Origin: Bacteroidota bacterium
Lineage (GTDB): Bacteria > Bacteroidota > Bacteroidia > Cytophagales > Cyclobacteriaceae
Direction: 5' to 3'
Length of the DNA: 50,596 nt
Assembly: GCA_024280115.1 (NCBI GenBank)
Contig: JAJRQT010000019.1
Coordinates: 1-50,596, forward strand
The notes below the pieces were generated by a model. That model did not search any database. It was not told where the DNA came from and saw only the letters and a program-made list of their open reading frames with translations. Each line of letters begins with the position of its first letter. Position 1 is the first letter of the stretch. Shown here one piece after another: positions 32,333 through 41,095 of this stretch. Made by a program: the position numbers and the translations under genes.

Positions 32333-33694
32333 TTGACCTATTTGGAAAAATCGATTTCGGCATTTAGCAATTTCATGTGGGGATATCCGTTGCTGATACT
32401 TCTATTGGGAGGGGGTTTCTATTTCCTGGTGTATTCCCGGTTATTACCACTTCGGTATTTGCGCCATGCCATCCGGATTTTAACGGGGAAGTATGATGAT
32501 CCCAATGAACCCGGCCAAATCAATCATTACCAGGCGTTATCCACTGCACTTTCTGCGACAATTGGCATGGGAAACATCAGTGGCGTGGCAGTAGCCATTG
32601 CGACAGGTGGGCCGGGAGCTATTTTCTGGTTGTGGGTGAGTGCTCTTTTTGGTGTGGCAACGAAATTCTTTACCTGCTCATTGGCTGTGATGTATCGCGG
32701 GTATGATGACCGTGGAGAAATTCAGGGAGGACCGATGTATGTAATTGTCGAAGGGCTTGGGAAAAACTGGAGGCCGCTGGCAGTGTTCTTTTCTCTTGCC
32801 GGGATGATTGGGGTTTTACCCGTATTTCAAGTCAACCAATATACACAGGCCATCAGGGATATTGTATTGACCGATCTTGGTATAGAGGGTTCGTTTACAA
32901 CCAATCTAATCACTGCCATTGTTATTATTATAATTTCTTCCATGGTTATCTTTGGTGGTATAAAACGTATCGGAAAGGTAGCCGGTAGTCTTGTGCCCCT
33001 GATGACGGTGCTGTATGTAGGCGCTGTATTATTTATTATTTTCAGTTCACCGGATAAGATTATTCCTGGGATCAGCTTAATTATTACTGATGCTTTCACC
33101 GGCGATGCAGTTCTTGGTGGGGCACTGGGGAGTTTGATCATTGTAGGTATAAAGAGGGGAACTTTTTCAAACGAAGCCGGATTGGGGACTGCACCCATGG
33201 CTCACGGTGCAGCTAAAACCAATGAGCCCATTCGTGAAGGTTTGGTAGCCATGCTGGGACCAATTATAGATACCATGCTCATTTGTACCATGACTGCTTT
33301 GGCGCTCATCATCACCGGAGTCTGGAAAGAAAGCGATCAGAATGGTGTAACACTAACCGCAGAAGCATTTGCTGCTGGGATTCCCGGATACGGGCACTAT
33401 ATTTTGACGTTTTGCATTACGATTTTTTCTATGACCACACTATTTGCTTTCCCCTATTACGGCACCAAGTGCTTTGCTTTTGTGTTTGGAACAAAATATA
33501 GTTGGTTCTATAATTACTTCTATATCGCTTCAATCGTTGTTGGTGCTACGGCGCCTCTCAATATTGTTATAAATCTAATCGATGGGGTTTATGCATTAAT
33601 GGCAATCCCAACCATGATCTCTGCAATTTTGCTTGCGCCGAAAGTGAGGAAAGCTTCCATTAAGTATTTCAGAGAATTGAGGGAAAAGGAATAA
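32333..33694 (+). CDS. sodium:alanine symporter (AGCS) family transporter
   Basis: A 453-aa inner-membrane transporter. The family signatures LSATIGMGNISGVAVAIATGGPGAIFWLW and KRGTFSNEAGLGTAPMAHG are present, with roughly ten membrane segments. Members import small neutral amino acids such as alanine or glycine with sodium. No ATG lies near the start, so TTG at 32333 is used; TTG at 32342 is an equally possible start. It is divergent from the sigma factor gene and seems to be a single-gene unit. Confidence 0.92.
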   Translation: MTYLEKSISAFSNFMWGYPLLILLLGGGFYFLVYSRLLPLRYLRHAIRILTGKYDDPNEPGQINHYQALSTALSATIGMGNISGVAVAIATGGPGAIFWLWVSALFGVATKFFTCSLAVMYRGYDDRGEIQGGPMYVIVEGLGKNWRPLAVFFSLAGMIGVLPVFQVNQYTQAIRDIVLTDLGIEGSFTTNLITAIVIIIISSMVIFGGIKRIGKVAGSLVPLMTVLYVGAVLFIIFSSPDKIIPGISLIITDAFTGDAVLGGALGSLIIVGIKRGTFSNEAGLGTAPMAHGAAKTNEPIREGLVAMLGPIIDTMLICTMTALALIITGVWKESDQNGVTLTAEAFAAGIPGYGHYILTFCITIFSMTTLFAFPYYGTKCFAFVFGTKYSWFYNYFYIASIVVGATAPLNIVINLIDGVYALMAIPTMISAILLAPKVRKASIKYFRELREKE

Positions 33695-33761
33695 AACTAA
33701 GACTCACGAAGATTCCCTCATTTAAAATCCCGATATATTACACGGTCCTTCTCGATTTAAT

Positions 33762-34451
33762 TTATTCTAATCCATGGTAGAAATTGAGAAGTCTTGCCAT
33801 CTCTTCTGGCTTGTTTGACGAGATTTTTTCTCTTTTTGAAAAGCTGGTCAGCTCGCCTTGATGATTTTGGAGTGATTGTATTAATTTTTTAACTGATTTA
33901 ATTTTTTCAATATCTTCAGGGCTTTTCATCAGATAGTGTATATCATTTTTTTTCTTAAACCTTGCTGGTTTTGATTCTTCAAAAGCTTTTGCCGGTTCTT
34001 TTTTTAAATATTCTATCTTCAATTTAGATATGATTGTTGGAAACTGATCATTCCACATTTTGACAAATCCTGAAACTAAATTTGATTGTCTCCCTCTCTC
34101 AATAAAAATGAAAACATCATTGCCAATGATCACTTTGTCGATCAATTCAGGATTTGCGAAAGCCATTATGGCATTATTAGAATTATATTCTAAATCACCA
34201 TTGTACAGATTGTACCTCATAGGAAGATGAGATATTTGGTACTTCTTGTTATAATACACCTCGCCAACCTGAAATTCACTGTTAAGATATGGGGATCCTT
34301 CTATTTCTGAAGATGGTGGTTGAATTGTATTATTCAAATTTAGCTGACCTACTAAATCACCTAATCCAATGCTAATATAATCGTCCTGGGCAAAAAGAGT
34401 TATTGATGAAAAACCCAAAATTAAGATAAAAAGAAAAATATGTGTTTTCAT
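33762..34451 (-). CDS. secreted protein of unknown function, possible relative of the 259-aa operon protein
   Basis: About 229 aa from ATG 34451 (MKTHIFLFILILGFSS, signal peptide cleaved near FAQ); the frame from 34496 is an unlikely extension. There is no recognised domain. The middle is beta-rich (VGEVYYNKKYQISHLPMRYN), the following part basic, and the C-terminus a helix (MARLLNFYHGLE). Layout and short motifs resemble the protein at 10521-11300, which heads a receptor operon; here no receptor is adjacent. Confidence 0.65.
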   Translation of the reverse strand: MKTHIFLFILILGFSSITLFAQDDYISIGLGDLVGQLNLNNTIQPPSSEIEGSPYLNSEFQVGEVYYNKKYQISHLPMRYNLYNGDLEYNSNNAIMAFANPELIDKVIIGNDVFIFIERGRQSNLVSGFVKMWNDQFPTIISKLKIEYLKKEPAKAFEESKPARFKKKNDIHYLMKSPEDIEKIKSVKKLIQSLQNHQGELTSFSKREKISSNKPEEMARLLNFYHGLE

Positions 34452-34563
34452 TTTTTGATAATTCTTAGTCAATAATATTAGATAGAAAAAATTCACCCTT
34501 TGAAAAAAAAACGAAAAAGACTAACTCCTCGAAGAAATCAGCCTTTTTCTTATATTAAAAGAA

Positions 34564-35607
34564 TCAAATGCCTAAAGCTTTTTTATTTCCTTCCACATCT
34601 ACACCCACATCCGCGAAATCATCAAAAGCTTTTTCGGTTTTCCTGATCATGTGCTGTGCGATAAATGGAGCTCCTTCAGCGGCGCCGTCTTCGGGATGTT
34701 TCAGACAACATTCCCATTCCAAAACAGCCCAACCTTCATAGTCATATTCAGCCAATTTGCTTGAAATCGCCATGAAATCAACCTGCCCGTCTCCAAGCGA
34801 TCTGAACCTGCCGGGGCGCTGTACCCAATCCTGATAACCGCCGTAAACACCTGATTTACCAGAAGGATTGAACTCCGCATCTTTCACATGGTACATTTTA
34901 ATTTTATCATGATAATAATCGATGAATTGAATATAATCCAATTGCTGCAGGACAAAGTGGCTTGGATCATAATTGATATTTACCCTGCTATGATTTCCGG
35001 TGGCTTCAAGGAATGCCTCAAAAGTTACTCCGTCATGAAGGTCTTCCCCTGGGTGTAATTCGTAGCAAATATCTACACCATTTCTATCAAATTCGTCTAA
35101 AATAGGTTTCCATCTTTTTGCCAATTCATCAAAACCCATTTCCACCAATCCGGCAGGTCTTTGTGGCCAGGGATACATATATGGCCAAAGCAGAGCGCCG
35201 GAAAACGTGGCGTGTGCACTCAAACCCAAATTTTTACTTGCCCGGGCATTTTGCATCATTTGATCAACAGCCCATTCGGCCCTGGCTTTCGGATCATTCC
35301 TTACTTCTGGTGCTGCAAATCCATCAAACATGGTGTCATAGGCCGGATGAACGGCGACAAGCTGTCCCTGTAAATGTGAGGAAAGCTCAGTGATTTCCAT
35401 GCCTGTACTTTGTACAATCCCCTTTACCTCATCTGCATAGTCCTTGCTTTCAGAAAGTTTTTTAAGGTCAACACACCTTGCGTCCCAGGTTGGGAGCTGA
35501 ACCCCAATATAACCGAGTTCAGCCATGTATTTACAGATATTTTCTAAATTATTAAATGGGGCAGCATCGCCCATGAATTGCGCTAAAAATATTGCAGGTC
35601 CTTTCAT
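34564..35607 (-). CDS. sugar phosphate isomerase/epimerase (xylose isomerase-like TIM barrel)
   Basis: A 347-aa TIM-barrel protein of the AP endonuclease 2 / xylose isomerase-like family. Metal-binding features include ICYELHPGEDLHDG (Glu), NINYDPSHFVLQQLDY (Asp, His), MYHVKDAEF (His) and AVLEWECC (Glu). Members isomerise or epimerise sugars or polyols. The Gfo/Idh/MocA oxidoreductase on the same strand 182 nt upstream is a frequent partner of this family, so the two probably act in one sugar or inositol-like catabolic route. The actual substrate is unknown. Confidence 0.88.
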   Translation of the reverse strand: MKGPAIFLAQFMGDAAPFNNLENICKYMAELGYIGVQLPTWDARCVDLKKLSESKDYADEVKGIVQSTGMEITELSSHLQGQLVAVHPAYDTMFDGFAAPEVRNDPKARAEWAVDQMMQNARASKNLGLSAHATFSGALLWPYMYPWPQRPAGLVEMGFDELAKRWKPILDEFDRNGVDICYELHPGEDLHDGVTFEAFLEATGNHSRVNINYDPSHFVLQQLDYIQFIDYYHDKIKMYHVKDAEFNPSGKSGVYGGYQDWVQRPGRFRSLGDGQVDFMAISSKLAEYDYEGWAVLEWECCLKHPEDGAAEGAPFIAQHMIRKTEKAFDDFADVGVDVEGNKKALGI

Positions 35608-35789
35608 TGTTTTATATTTATTGTTCTACTGTTATTTAACCTGCATAATGCAGGGAATAATTATTGATACTTGTAATGAGCTAGAAATCACGACATTGAC
35701 TATGAATTATTAAGGTTAATTAAGGCTTATTAAATGCTAAAAAAATCGATGGTGATGATCTGCATTCCTTTCAGCATTTACGAATTCTA

Positions 35790-36944
35790 TCATTCCATTT
35801 TCGTCCATGCGGCATTGTTTTGCCCGGAGGCAATCACAGCATCAATAAACTTCATTCCACGAACGCCATCTTCGACTGTCGGGAAATCATTATAAACGGC
35901 TTCAACCTCCGATCCATCAAGCTTTGCCTGAACAACTTTTGTGAAGTTCTGATAAATATTTGCAAATGCTTCCAGATAACCTTCCGGATGACCAGCAGGT
36001 GTTCTTGTATGAGCCGCTGCACTCGCATCCATATACCCGGAACCGGTTCTGTAAACCTCCATAGGCTTATCAAGCCATTTTACGTACATAGTGTTTGGAT
36101 CGTGCTGGTGCCATTGAATACTACCTTTTTCTCCATAAATTCTGATGTTAAGGGGATTCTCCTCCCCTGCACTGATCTGACTGCAATGCAATACGCCCTT
36201 TGCTCCATTGTCGAATCGCAATAGTACGTTAGCGTCATCATCCAATAACCTGTTTTCTACAAATGTGGAAACATCGGCGCTGAGTTCGGTTATTTTAAGT
36301 CCTGAGATGGTTTCGGCTAGATTTTCTGCGTGTGTTCCAATGTCTCCGACAGATCCGGCTTTGCCAGACCTTTTTGGATCAGTTCTCCAGGTGGCTTGTT
36401 GCTGGCCTGTTTGCTCCAATGGAGTTGATAGCCAACCTTGTGGATATTCAACTACTATTTTCCTGATTTTTCCAAATACCCCGGATCTACACATCTCACG
36501 AGCCTGCTTCACCATTGGATAACCCGTATATGTGTGCGTCAATGCGAAAATGAGCCCTGTTTCATCCACAAGTTTTTGTAACTGTAAGGCTTCGTCAAGT
36601 GAAAATGAAATAGGCTTTTCACAAACTACATGAAATCCATTTTCAAGCGCCAGTTTTGCGGGTTCAAAATGTACATGGTTTGGCGTTACGATACTTACAA
36701 AATCCATTCTCACATCTGCCGGCAATTGACTTTCCTTTTCAAACATTTCATGGTAAGTCTTATATGTTCTTTCCTGTGGAAGGTATAGGTCCTGACCAGA
36801 AAGGATTGCGATTTCAGGATCAATGTGTAATGCACCACAGACAAGTTCGATCTGACCGTCAATACCGGCTGCCATTCTGTGAATTCCACCGATAAATGCG
36901 CCACGGCCTCCGCCGATCATTCCCATTCTTAGTTTTCTGCTCAT
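35790..36944 (-). CDS. Gfo/Idh/MocA family NAD(P)-dependent oxidoreductase
   Basis: A 384-aa oxidoreductase. The N-terminal Rossmann motif is MGMIGGGRGAFIGGIHR, with conserved VSIVTPNHVHFEPAKLAL and the catalytic-type CEKPISFSLDEA; the C-terminal substrate domain includes GSVGDIGTHAENLAE. Members oxidise or reduce sugars and cyclitols. There is no Tat or Sec signal, so the enzyme is cytoplasmic. It precedes the sugar isomerase/epimerase gene. A 14-bp perfect palindrome lies 47 nt upstream of the start and could be an operator. Confidence 0.9.
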   Translation of the reverse strand: MSRKLRMGMIGGGRGAFIGGIHRMAAGIDGQIELVCGALHIDPEIAILSGQDLYLPQERTYKTYHEMFEKESQLPADVRMDFVSIVTPNHVHFEPAKLALENGFHVVCEKPISFSLDEALQLQKLVDETGLIFALTHTYTGYPMVKQAREMCRSGVFGKIRKIVVEYPQGWLSTPLEQTGQQQATWRTDPKRSGKAGSVGDIGTHAENLAETISGLKITELSADVSTFVENRLLDDDANVLLRFDNGAKGVLHCSQISAGEENPLNIRIYGEKGSIQWHQHDPNTMYVKWLDKPMEVYRTGSGYMDASAAAHTRTPAGHPEGYLEAFANIYQNFTKVVQAKLDGSEVEAVYNDFPTVEDGVRGMKFIDAVIASGQNNAAWTKME

Positions 36945-36990
36945 TTTTAGAATTTATTTTTAGTTAAAAGATTATTTAATGCAGTCACGG

Positions 36991-37004
36991 TTTATTCGAA
37001 TAAA
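36991..37004. promoter_or_regulatory. perfect palindrome TTTATTCGAATAAA, possible operator
   Basis: A 14-bp perfect inverted repeat 47 nt upstream of the Gfo/Idh/MocA start. Dyads of this size often bind dimeric regulators of sugar genes. No regulator gene is adjacent. Confidence 0.35.
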
Positions 37005-37172
37005 TCAATACATCAACCAAAAATGATCTCCCCGAATAAATTTTCTTATACCTACAATACAGATATTGAAATCTACAATCAATATTAAAAATTAATGGGG
37101 ACAATAGTAAATTTTGGATGGAGTTTAGAAAGTGATCTCTATTTATTAAGCTTCATAAATTAAGATTGCAAA

Positions 37173-37202
37173 TTGCATTTAAATTGCCAAAATATAAATT
37201 TG
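37173..37202 (+). promoter_or_regulatory. Bacteroidota promoter for the 7TMR histidine kinase gene
   Basis: A TTG at 37173-37175 and TAAATTTG at 37195-37202 are separated by 19 nt, matching the TTG/TAnnTTTG consensus. The kinase start lies about 145 nt downstream. Confidence 0.5.
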
Positions 37203-37348
37203 TTGGCGTTGACCTACATAGGTAATTAATTCAGTTTTTTAGAATTCAATGCCAGGTAAATCTGTCTTACTTTTAAAAAGTTATTTATGAATCTCGCGCA
37301 TATGTAATATTCGGTTAAACAATAATCGCAATAAACATAGAAACTGAG

Positions 37349-39397
37349 TTGAGGAAAAGGATTCACATCGTATGTATATTTGTTATTCTGACTGTAACCA
37401 CAGCCAGCGCAGACAAAAAAACCTTAAATATTACAAATGACAGGGCTTTTATCAATCCCGCATTAAATATTAGCTATCTGATTGACTCAAATAATGAAAA
37501 GAGCATTGAGGATATAACCAGCCCGGTATTACAGCACAATTTCTTCGATAATATTACAGATATTCCACAATCCAAATTGAGTCCGTTTACACTATGGATA
37601 AAATTTAAAGTCAAAAGTGATCTTGATGAATCTCCGTATCTCGAAATAGGAAATCAGGAAATAGATTCCATAGAGTATTATTTATTTAACAAAAACCAGG
37701 AATTGGTACATCACAAAAGTACCGGAAGTTATGCTTCTCTTCAACCAAGAGTTATTGAAAACAACCGGTTGACAATATCCATGAATTTATACGGAAATGA
37801 AGAATATACTTGTTATATAAAAATAATATCAAAGTCTTCCATGGCGGAGGTGCCAGTGAGGATAGCTTCACTAAAAACGTTTTATACATCCAGACAGTCA
37901 GATACCTTATGGCAAGGATTGTATTTTGGCTTAATGGTTTTTTTATTGATTTACAATGTCTTTTTATTTTTCACCTTAAAAGAACCTTCTTACCTGTATT
38001 TTGCATTATTTATCGCTTGTTCGGGCTTGCTTATTGGTTTACAAAATGGATTTGGACTCCATTACAATTGGGACCAAACAACTTATCTCAATCAGTTTGC
38101 TACGATACTTAGCGCTTTGGCTGGAATTTTTATAATTCTTTTTACTTCTAGTTTTCTAAATTCAAAAATAAAGTTTCCTATTCTTCATATCTGGTTGATG
38201 GCTAATATTGGGCTATTTCTTATTACCATATTATTAAACATTTCGGGCAAGGCTTTTATATCCGCAAAATTGTTGAGCTACAATTCAATAGCCGTATTCT
38301 TTTTCGTGATGCTTGCAGCAATCAAATCCTGGAAGAATGGTTATAATCCAGCAAAGTTTTTCCTGCTGGCCTGGTCATTGTTTGCTGTGGGCTTTATTAT
38401 TCATATGCTTATAGAAGCAAATATATTATCATTAAACGAAGTCGCAGGAAGTATCTTCCAAATCAGCTCAGCGGTTTCAGTTCTGCTCATGTCATTTGCT
38501 ATGGCAAAAAGAATCAATATTTATATTGATAAAAGTAATGCAGCCCAGGAATTGGTGATGCGAACTGAAATCGATAATGAATATCTGGTCTCAAATCAGA
38601 ACCAACTTTTAGAAGCGAGAGTAAATCAAAAAACAAGAGATCTCGAGCAAACAATAGCTACATTAAGCCGTCAAAGAAAAGATTTACATGAAGCCAATGA
38701 ATTTAAAAATAAAGTGTTCTCAATTATTTCTCATGACCTCAAAAGCCCGATTTCGACATTGGTGTCCCTGCTGAAATTAATGAAGATTCAATCATTGAAT
38801 GAAACAGAAAAAGATAAGGTGATTGAAAGTCTTGACCTTACCTTGAAAAGCACTAAAAATCTGCTCGATAATATTCTGGCATGGGCATTTAAAGAAAACA
38901 ATAATAAGCAAGATGTTGACGAAATTGAAGTATATGCGTTGGTAGAGGAAGCTTTTCAACTATTTAAATACCAGGCAAATCTGAAAGGAATAAATCTCGC
39001 CAATAGTGTTGAAAAAGAATTTCATATAATGGCCAACCGGGACATGCTCCAGCTTGTTTTACGAAACCTGATTTCTAATGCCATTAAGTTTACGAGAAAA
39101 AATGGTACGGTAGAAATCTGTATGGTACAGGATTACCTGGATCTTTCCTTACTTGTAAAAGACGATGGTGTTGGCATGAAAGAGGAGGTGATGTTGCGCC
39201 TTTTCAATGCAAATAAACATGTGAGTACCCGGGGCACTGATAATGAAAAAGGAACCGGACTGGGACTTATGTTATGCAAAGAATTTGTCGATAAGTACAA
39301 TGGTTCCCTGGAGGTGGAGAGTAAAGTTGGAGAGGGCAGTACATTTACCATCAAATTAAAGAATGCTATTCCAATTCTTGAAACAGTATTTGCCTGA
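37349..39397 (+). CDS. 7TMR-DISM sensor histidine kinase
   Basis: A 682-aa membrane kinase. A signal peptide (1-21) is followed by a periplasmic 7TMR-DISMED2 domain (about 25-175), seven membrane helices (about 187-390), a coiled-coil linker (about 400-455), HisKA (FSIISHDLKSPISTLVSLL, His462) and HATPase (NLISNAIKF, DDGVGMKEE, GTGLGLMLCKEF). DISMED2 domains are thought to bind carbohydrates, but the ligand here is unknown. No response regulator is adjacent. TTG at 37349 is used as start; it gives an ideal signal peptide. The gene ends 6 nt before the convergent glycosyltransferase. Confidence 0.9.
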   Translation: MRKRIHIVCIFVILTVTTASADKKTLNITNDRAFINPALNISYLIDSNNEKSIEDITSPVLQHNFFDNITDIPQSKLSPFTLWIKFKVKSDLDESPYLEIGNQEIDSIEYYLFNKNQELVHHKSTGSYASLQPRVIENNRLTISMNLYGNEEYTCYIKIISKSSMAEVPVRIASLKTFYTSRQSDTLWQGLYFGLMVFLLIYNVFLFFTLKEPSYLYFALFIACSGLLIGLQNGFGLHYNWDQTTYLNQFATILSALAGIFIILFTSSFLNSKIKFPILHIWLMANIGLFLITILLNISGKAFISAKLLSYNSIAVFFFVMLAAIKSWKNGYNPAKFFLLAWSLFAVGFIIHMLIEANILSLNEVAGSIFQISSAVSVLLMSFAMAKRINIYIDKSNAAQELVMRTEIDNEYLVSNQNQLLEARVNQKTRDLEQTIATLSRQRKDLHEANEFKNKVFSIISHDLKSPISTLVSLLKLMKIQSLNETEKDKVIESLDLTLKSTKNLLDNILAWAFKENNNKQDVDEIEVYALVEEAFQLFKYQANLKGINLANSVEKEFHIMANRDMLQLVLRNLISNAIKFTRKNGTVEICMVQDYLDLSLLVKDDGVGMKEEVMLRLFNANKHVSTRGTDNEKGTGLGLMLCKEFVDKYNGSLEVESKVGEGSTFTIKLKNAIPILETVFA

Positions 39398-39403
39398 TTG
39401 AGA

Positions 39404-40735
39404 TTATCTGCCAATAAGGCTTTTATAAATATCTAAAACTTTACCGGCAGAAGCTTTCCATGAAAGTTTTGATATATCCTTTTTATTATTTGAAATAACC
39501 CGCTCTCTGAGTTTTGGATTTTGTTTGATTGAAACTATATGCTTTGCAAATTTCTTTGTTTCCAAAAAATTCGCTCTCGGAGTTCTCTTCAATACCTCAG
39601 ATGCTCCTGTTCTGAAGGACAGTACGACCGGTAAACCGACATAGGCAGCTTCAATCGCAGCTAAACCAAATGGTTCTGAAACAGAGGGCATGCACAATAC
39701 ATCACATTCCTGGTAAATTTGAAAAAGTTGTGCTCTTTCCACATGTCCTAAATATTTAAAGTTTGACTCAATTTCTTTAAATCCTTGTACTTCTTCAAAA
39801 TTGAAATTTTTCATCCCACTACCCACCACTATAAATTGTACATCCCGATCTTTTTCTAATATCCGCTTTGCGATATCCAGAAAATATTCAAATCCTTTAT
39901 TCCCAAAAATCCTACCGGCAAATAAAACTTTGAATTTGTTATCCGATTTTTGATGAATTTCTTGCCTTATTTTGGGTTTAGATATCGCATTATAGACCGT
40001 TTCAATATTATTACCACTTAAACCATAAATGCTTTCAATAATACCTTTAGTATAATTACTTACTGAGATCACTTTATCAGCCTTTGACATTGCGTACCGC
40101 TCAACGTCATACACCCAGCTTACATTGTTGTGACCAACTCTATCAAATTCCAATGAATGTACATGCAATACCAGGGGCTTATTGTACTTGTTTTTTAATT
40201 GAATACCCGCTAAAAATGTCATCCAGTCATGGGCGTGAATGACGTCAAAATACCGGTTTTCTGCTAATTCTTCAACCAACTGGTTATAAGCAAAAATTTT
40301 ATCTTTGACATTTTCTCCGAAGACATCGACCTCTTCATACAGCATCTTATATGAAATTTTATTGATTTTAATTTCTTTTTCAGGGGCTTCCTGGAGGATG
40401 TGCTCCGAAGTTGTATGAGGTATAGATTTTGGATTGCTATAGCTTGGATACGAAGGTGTAAAATACGGGTCTAGACTAACAGGTAATTCAAAATCCCCAT
40501 TTTTTAGAACTTCAATATATTCTTTTAACATCTGATGTTTTTGCGAATCTGAAAGGTCACTGCTGCTGAGTAAAATCTCCTCATTAATCTGTACCTTGGA
40601 TACGTTTGGATAGATGACTGTGAGGTCAACTATTTTTGACAATTCGTTATTTAGTCCTTCGCAAGCAACACCAACTCCACTTGTAATGGAAGGGTGATAC
40701 TTCCATGAAAGTGAGAGCACCTTAATTTTTTCCAT
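39404..40735 (-). CDS. GT4-type glycosyltransferase (glycogen synthase-like)
   Basis: A 443-aa GT-B glycosyltransferase. The N-terminal lobe begins IKVLSLSWKYHPSITSGVGVACEGL, where starch synthases have a glycine-rich ADP-glucose loop. VIHAHDWMTFLAGIQLK and the C-terminal FAGRIFGNKGFEYFLDIA and SEPFGLAAIEAAYVGLPVV (E-x7-E) are typical of GT4/GT5 enzymes. It lies upstream of, and in the same orientation as, nothing but the adjacent glucan phosphorylase, 360 nt away, which suggests a role in glycogen-like alpha-glucan synthesis. A structured leader lies before the start. The exact donor is uncertain. Confidence 0.85.
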   Translation of the reverse strand: MEKIKVLSLSWKYHPSITSGVGVACEGLNNELSKIVDLTVIYPNVSKVQINEEILLSSSDLSDSQKHQMLKEYIEVLKNGDFELPVSLDPYFTPSYPSYSNPKSIPHTTSEHILQEAPEKEIKINKISYKMLYEEVDVFGENVKDKIFAYNQLVEELAENRYFDVIHAHDWMTFLAGIQLKNKYNKPLVLHVHSLEFDRVGHNNVSWVYDVERYAMSKADKVISVSNYTKGIIESIYGLSGNNIETVYNAISKPKIRQEIHQKSDNKFKVLFAGRIFGNKGFEYFLDIAKRILEKDRDVQFIVVGSGMKNFNFEEVQGFKEIESNFKYLGHVERAQLFQIYQECDVLCMPSVSEPFGLAAIEAAYVGLPVVLSFRTGASEVLKRTPRANFLETKKFAKHIVSIKQNPKLRERVISNNKKDISKLSWKASAGKVLDIYKSLIGR

Positions 40736-41066
40736 AAGACTTTCTTAAAAAATGACCTTTATCTCACCATTTGGGTAAAATGACAGTGTGAGATTTATCA
40801 AAGAAAGTTAAGGAATAATATTTATAATAGCCTGAATTATTCAGTTGAAATTTTTAACTAAATAATTCGGGAAATAATTAATGAAACACACTAATGAGCA
40901 AAAAATTGAATATTCTTAATAGGAAAACTTGTTCCACAGTCCTAGGCCATTCATTATTCATGTATTTACATGATAAATATCTAATAATGAGCCAACTCCA
41001 AAAGACCAGTGTTCATTAATTTTCGGCTCCTTTAGCCCTACACCAAATAGGAGAAGTTGTTGGACA
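40736..41066. other. 330-nt intergenic region with structured leader
   Basis: An AT-rich gap between the phosphorylase terminator and the GT4 gene. It holds a nested stem near the GT4 start (ATCTCAC 40761-40767 with GTGAGAT 40788-40794) and a palindrome CTGAATTATTCAG at 40832-40844. No gene or clear consensus promoter was recognised. Confidence 0.5.
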
Positions 41067-41090
41067 TAAAAAAAGCCCGGATCCGGGCTT
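41067..41090 (-). terminator. rho-independent terminator of the glucan phosphorylase gene
   Basis: AAGCCCGGATCCGGGCTT (41073-41090) is a strong perfect hairpin; on the minus strand it is followed by a run of T. It begins 5 nt after the phosphorylase stop. Confidence 0.9.
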
Positions 41091-41095
41091 GAATA

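Larger units (their letters stand above)
36945..37348. other. 404-nt intergenic region between divergent genes
   Basis: An AT-rich gap between the minus-strand Gfo/Idh/MocA gene and the plus-strand 7TMR kinase. It holds a palindrome TTTATTCGAATAAA (36991-37004), a second half-site CGAATAAAT near 37036, and a plus-strand promoter-like pair at 37173-37202. No RNA gene or additional coding frame was recognised. Confidence 0.6.

Noticed and set aside
32827..33198. A 123-codon minus-strand frame opposite the AGCS transporter
   Set aside because: It mirrors a strongly conserved transporter; its composition follows from the sense codons.
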